Positions 62,941 to 64,000 of a stretch of DNA of 64,000 nucleotides are shown piece by piece (within the stretch, counting starts at the first letter, position 1; each line of letters opens with the position of its first letter). This DNA comes from Rhopalosiphum padi (taxonomy: Eukaryota; Arthropoda; Insecta; Hemiptera; Aphididae), in contig NC_083598.1 of NCBI RefSeq assembly GCF_020882245.1, positions 78,497,714-78,561,713 of the forward strand, read 5' to 3'. Position numbers and translations under genes: made by a program. The notes beneath the pieces are model-generated. The model was not told where the DNA came from, did no database searches, and worked only from the letters and a program-made list of their open reading frames with translations.

Positions 62941-64000
62941 AGTTAATGTACTCAAGTCCGTGCGCAATGGGTATGCGGTCAAACTCCCCAATGCCTGTTT
63001 TACATCTAAGTCATTAACAGCTATTAGTGTTATCGAATAAAAAGGAAGTTTACTTCTGCAAGACTCTTGAAGTATAATGTATAATAGAATAACCATAATT
63101 AATAAACACTTTAGTAAACACTTTTTAATTTGTATTTAACTAAACAAATTAATATAAATTAAATACTTTTTTATGATCCCCTCCACGAATAAATCATGTG
63201 CATGGACTGAATGTACAAGATTCTTTAAACAGATCTTTAAACACTATTTATCTTATTAATAAACATTATTTATTTTTTTTTTTAATTACTAAAAAATTGA
63301 TTTTCGAATATTTTGTTAACTATAATTCTTCCCATCGTTTCACGTATTTTATTACAATTCACAATAATGCGCAATTATTTTACATCAATAGGTAAATTTT
63401 ATACTAAAATTATTTGAAAAAAAAAATGTTTTAATTATTGTTGTAAATCTGAATTCAAATTAAATAAAGATTATAGGTTCGTTCATAATTGTCTCCACTT
63501 GCAAGTGACGTAAATGATGATACCATTGACGTCAAGAGACACGCAACAAGTACCCATGGTAACCACGATTTGATGACGTGAATGCCAGCAGTTATTGATC
63601 CTTAAATAACATTTATGAATGAACAACCCTGGAAGGGATAATGTTACCCTTGAATAGAAATCTCTACGAATGGCGAAGTATGTTTTTTTTTTATATGAAC
63701 CGAAAAATATTGCATGTACATAATTTTTTCCTTTTTACTAAAAATTAATTACATCGTATCTAGGAGAATAAGATTAAGAACAATAATTATAATTTTACGC
63801 TTTATGAAATATAACAAAAATTATTGATTATAAGTATAGCAATATTTTAATACTATATAATGGCACACGATACATACAATTACAATATTTTAGTAGTTAT
63901 ACAAAATGTATAGACTATGTATTGTATGCATAATAAATAATATAAATATGTCGTAAGTCATTTAGAAAATTAGTCTTTTTGTAAAAAGACTAAGCCCTTT
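62941..64000. other. AT-rich end of window
   Basis: Apart from the CRE-like cluster, no gene is visible. The last 30 bases contain an 11-bp inverted repeat, TTAGTCTTTTT and its complement around GT (63970-63993), which may be the edge of a repeat cut by the window. Confidence 0.5.
63506..63581. promoter_or_regulatory. Cluster of three CRE-like sites
   Basis: TGACGTAA (63506-63513), the perfect TGACGTCA (63527-63534) and TGACGTGA (63574-63581) lie within 76 bp, in a short patch that is less AT-rich than its surroundings (about 63.48-63.65 kb). Three ACGT-core sites so close together in this AT-rich setting suggest a bZIP-bound enhancer. Its target gene is unknown. Confidence 0.45.

Noticed and set aside
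1..64000. CRISPR arrays, rRNA, bacterial-type operons
   Set aside because: No regularly spaced repeats or rRNA-like sequence seen. Composition, introns and retroelements indicate eukaryotic nuclear DNA.

Overview
The window looks like nuclear DNA of a hemipteran insect, most likely an aphid. It is a very AT-rich background with abundant TA-rich microsatellites, long introns and a few sharp CpG-rich islands, plus a short run of the insect telomere unit TTAGG. The aphid assignment is an inference from composition and style, not from a database match.

The gene I can name is an EGR (early growth response / Drosophila stripe) transcription factor on the + strand. Its last exon (32907-34216) encodes three near-canonical EGR C2H2 fingers. 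Two upstream exons are proposed: a GC-rich exon at 8758-9112 and a larger one at 27231-27908. Both end in good donors in phase 1, and the zinc-finger exon starts in phase 1. The sequence therefore allows exon 1-2-3 (780 aa), exon 1-3 (554 aa), or a transcript starting from a second promoter at about 26.5 kb and initiating at ATG 27548. The proximal promoter carries a perfect CArG/serum response element and a palindromic CRE. The distal island carries two palindromic CREs. The 3'UTR carries five overlapping AUUUA pentamers. Together these suggest an immediate-early gene.

Layout: 1-6.9 kb AT-rich intergenic; 6.95-7.47 kb a MITE with 15-bp inverted ends; 7.7-9.2 kb distal CpG island and exon 1; 9.1-27.2 kb a long intron. 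That intron holds an unexplained CpG island with a CRE (14.5-15.1 kb), a complete-looking non-LTR element that carries only an ORF1 (17.0-18.5 kb, antisense, 13-bp target duplication) and a 53-bp palindrome (18.95 kb). Then come 26.2-27.9 kb proximal promoter, leader and exon 2; 27.9-32.9 kb intron; 32.9-34.2 kb zinc-finger exon; and 34.2-36.5 kb 3'UTR.

Downstream, 36.6-47.9 kb is AT-rich with no convincing gene. A CpG island at 47.9-48.5 kb has tandem arthropod initiator motifs and may be the first exon of another + strand transcript. The stretch 48.5-63 kb is AT-rich and repeat-laden, including an inverted repeat pair at 54.7 and 62.9 kb. A cluster of three CRE-like sites lies at 63.5 kb. 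No rRNA, tRNA or CRISPR array was recognised. Exon boundaries, promoters and isoforms are predictions from sequence only; no transcript evidence was available.
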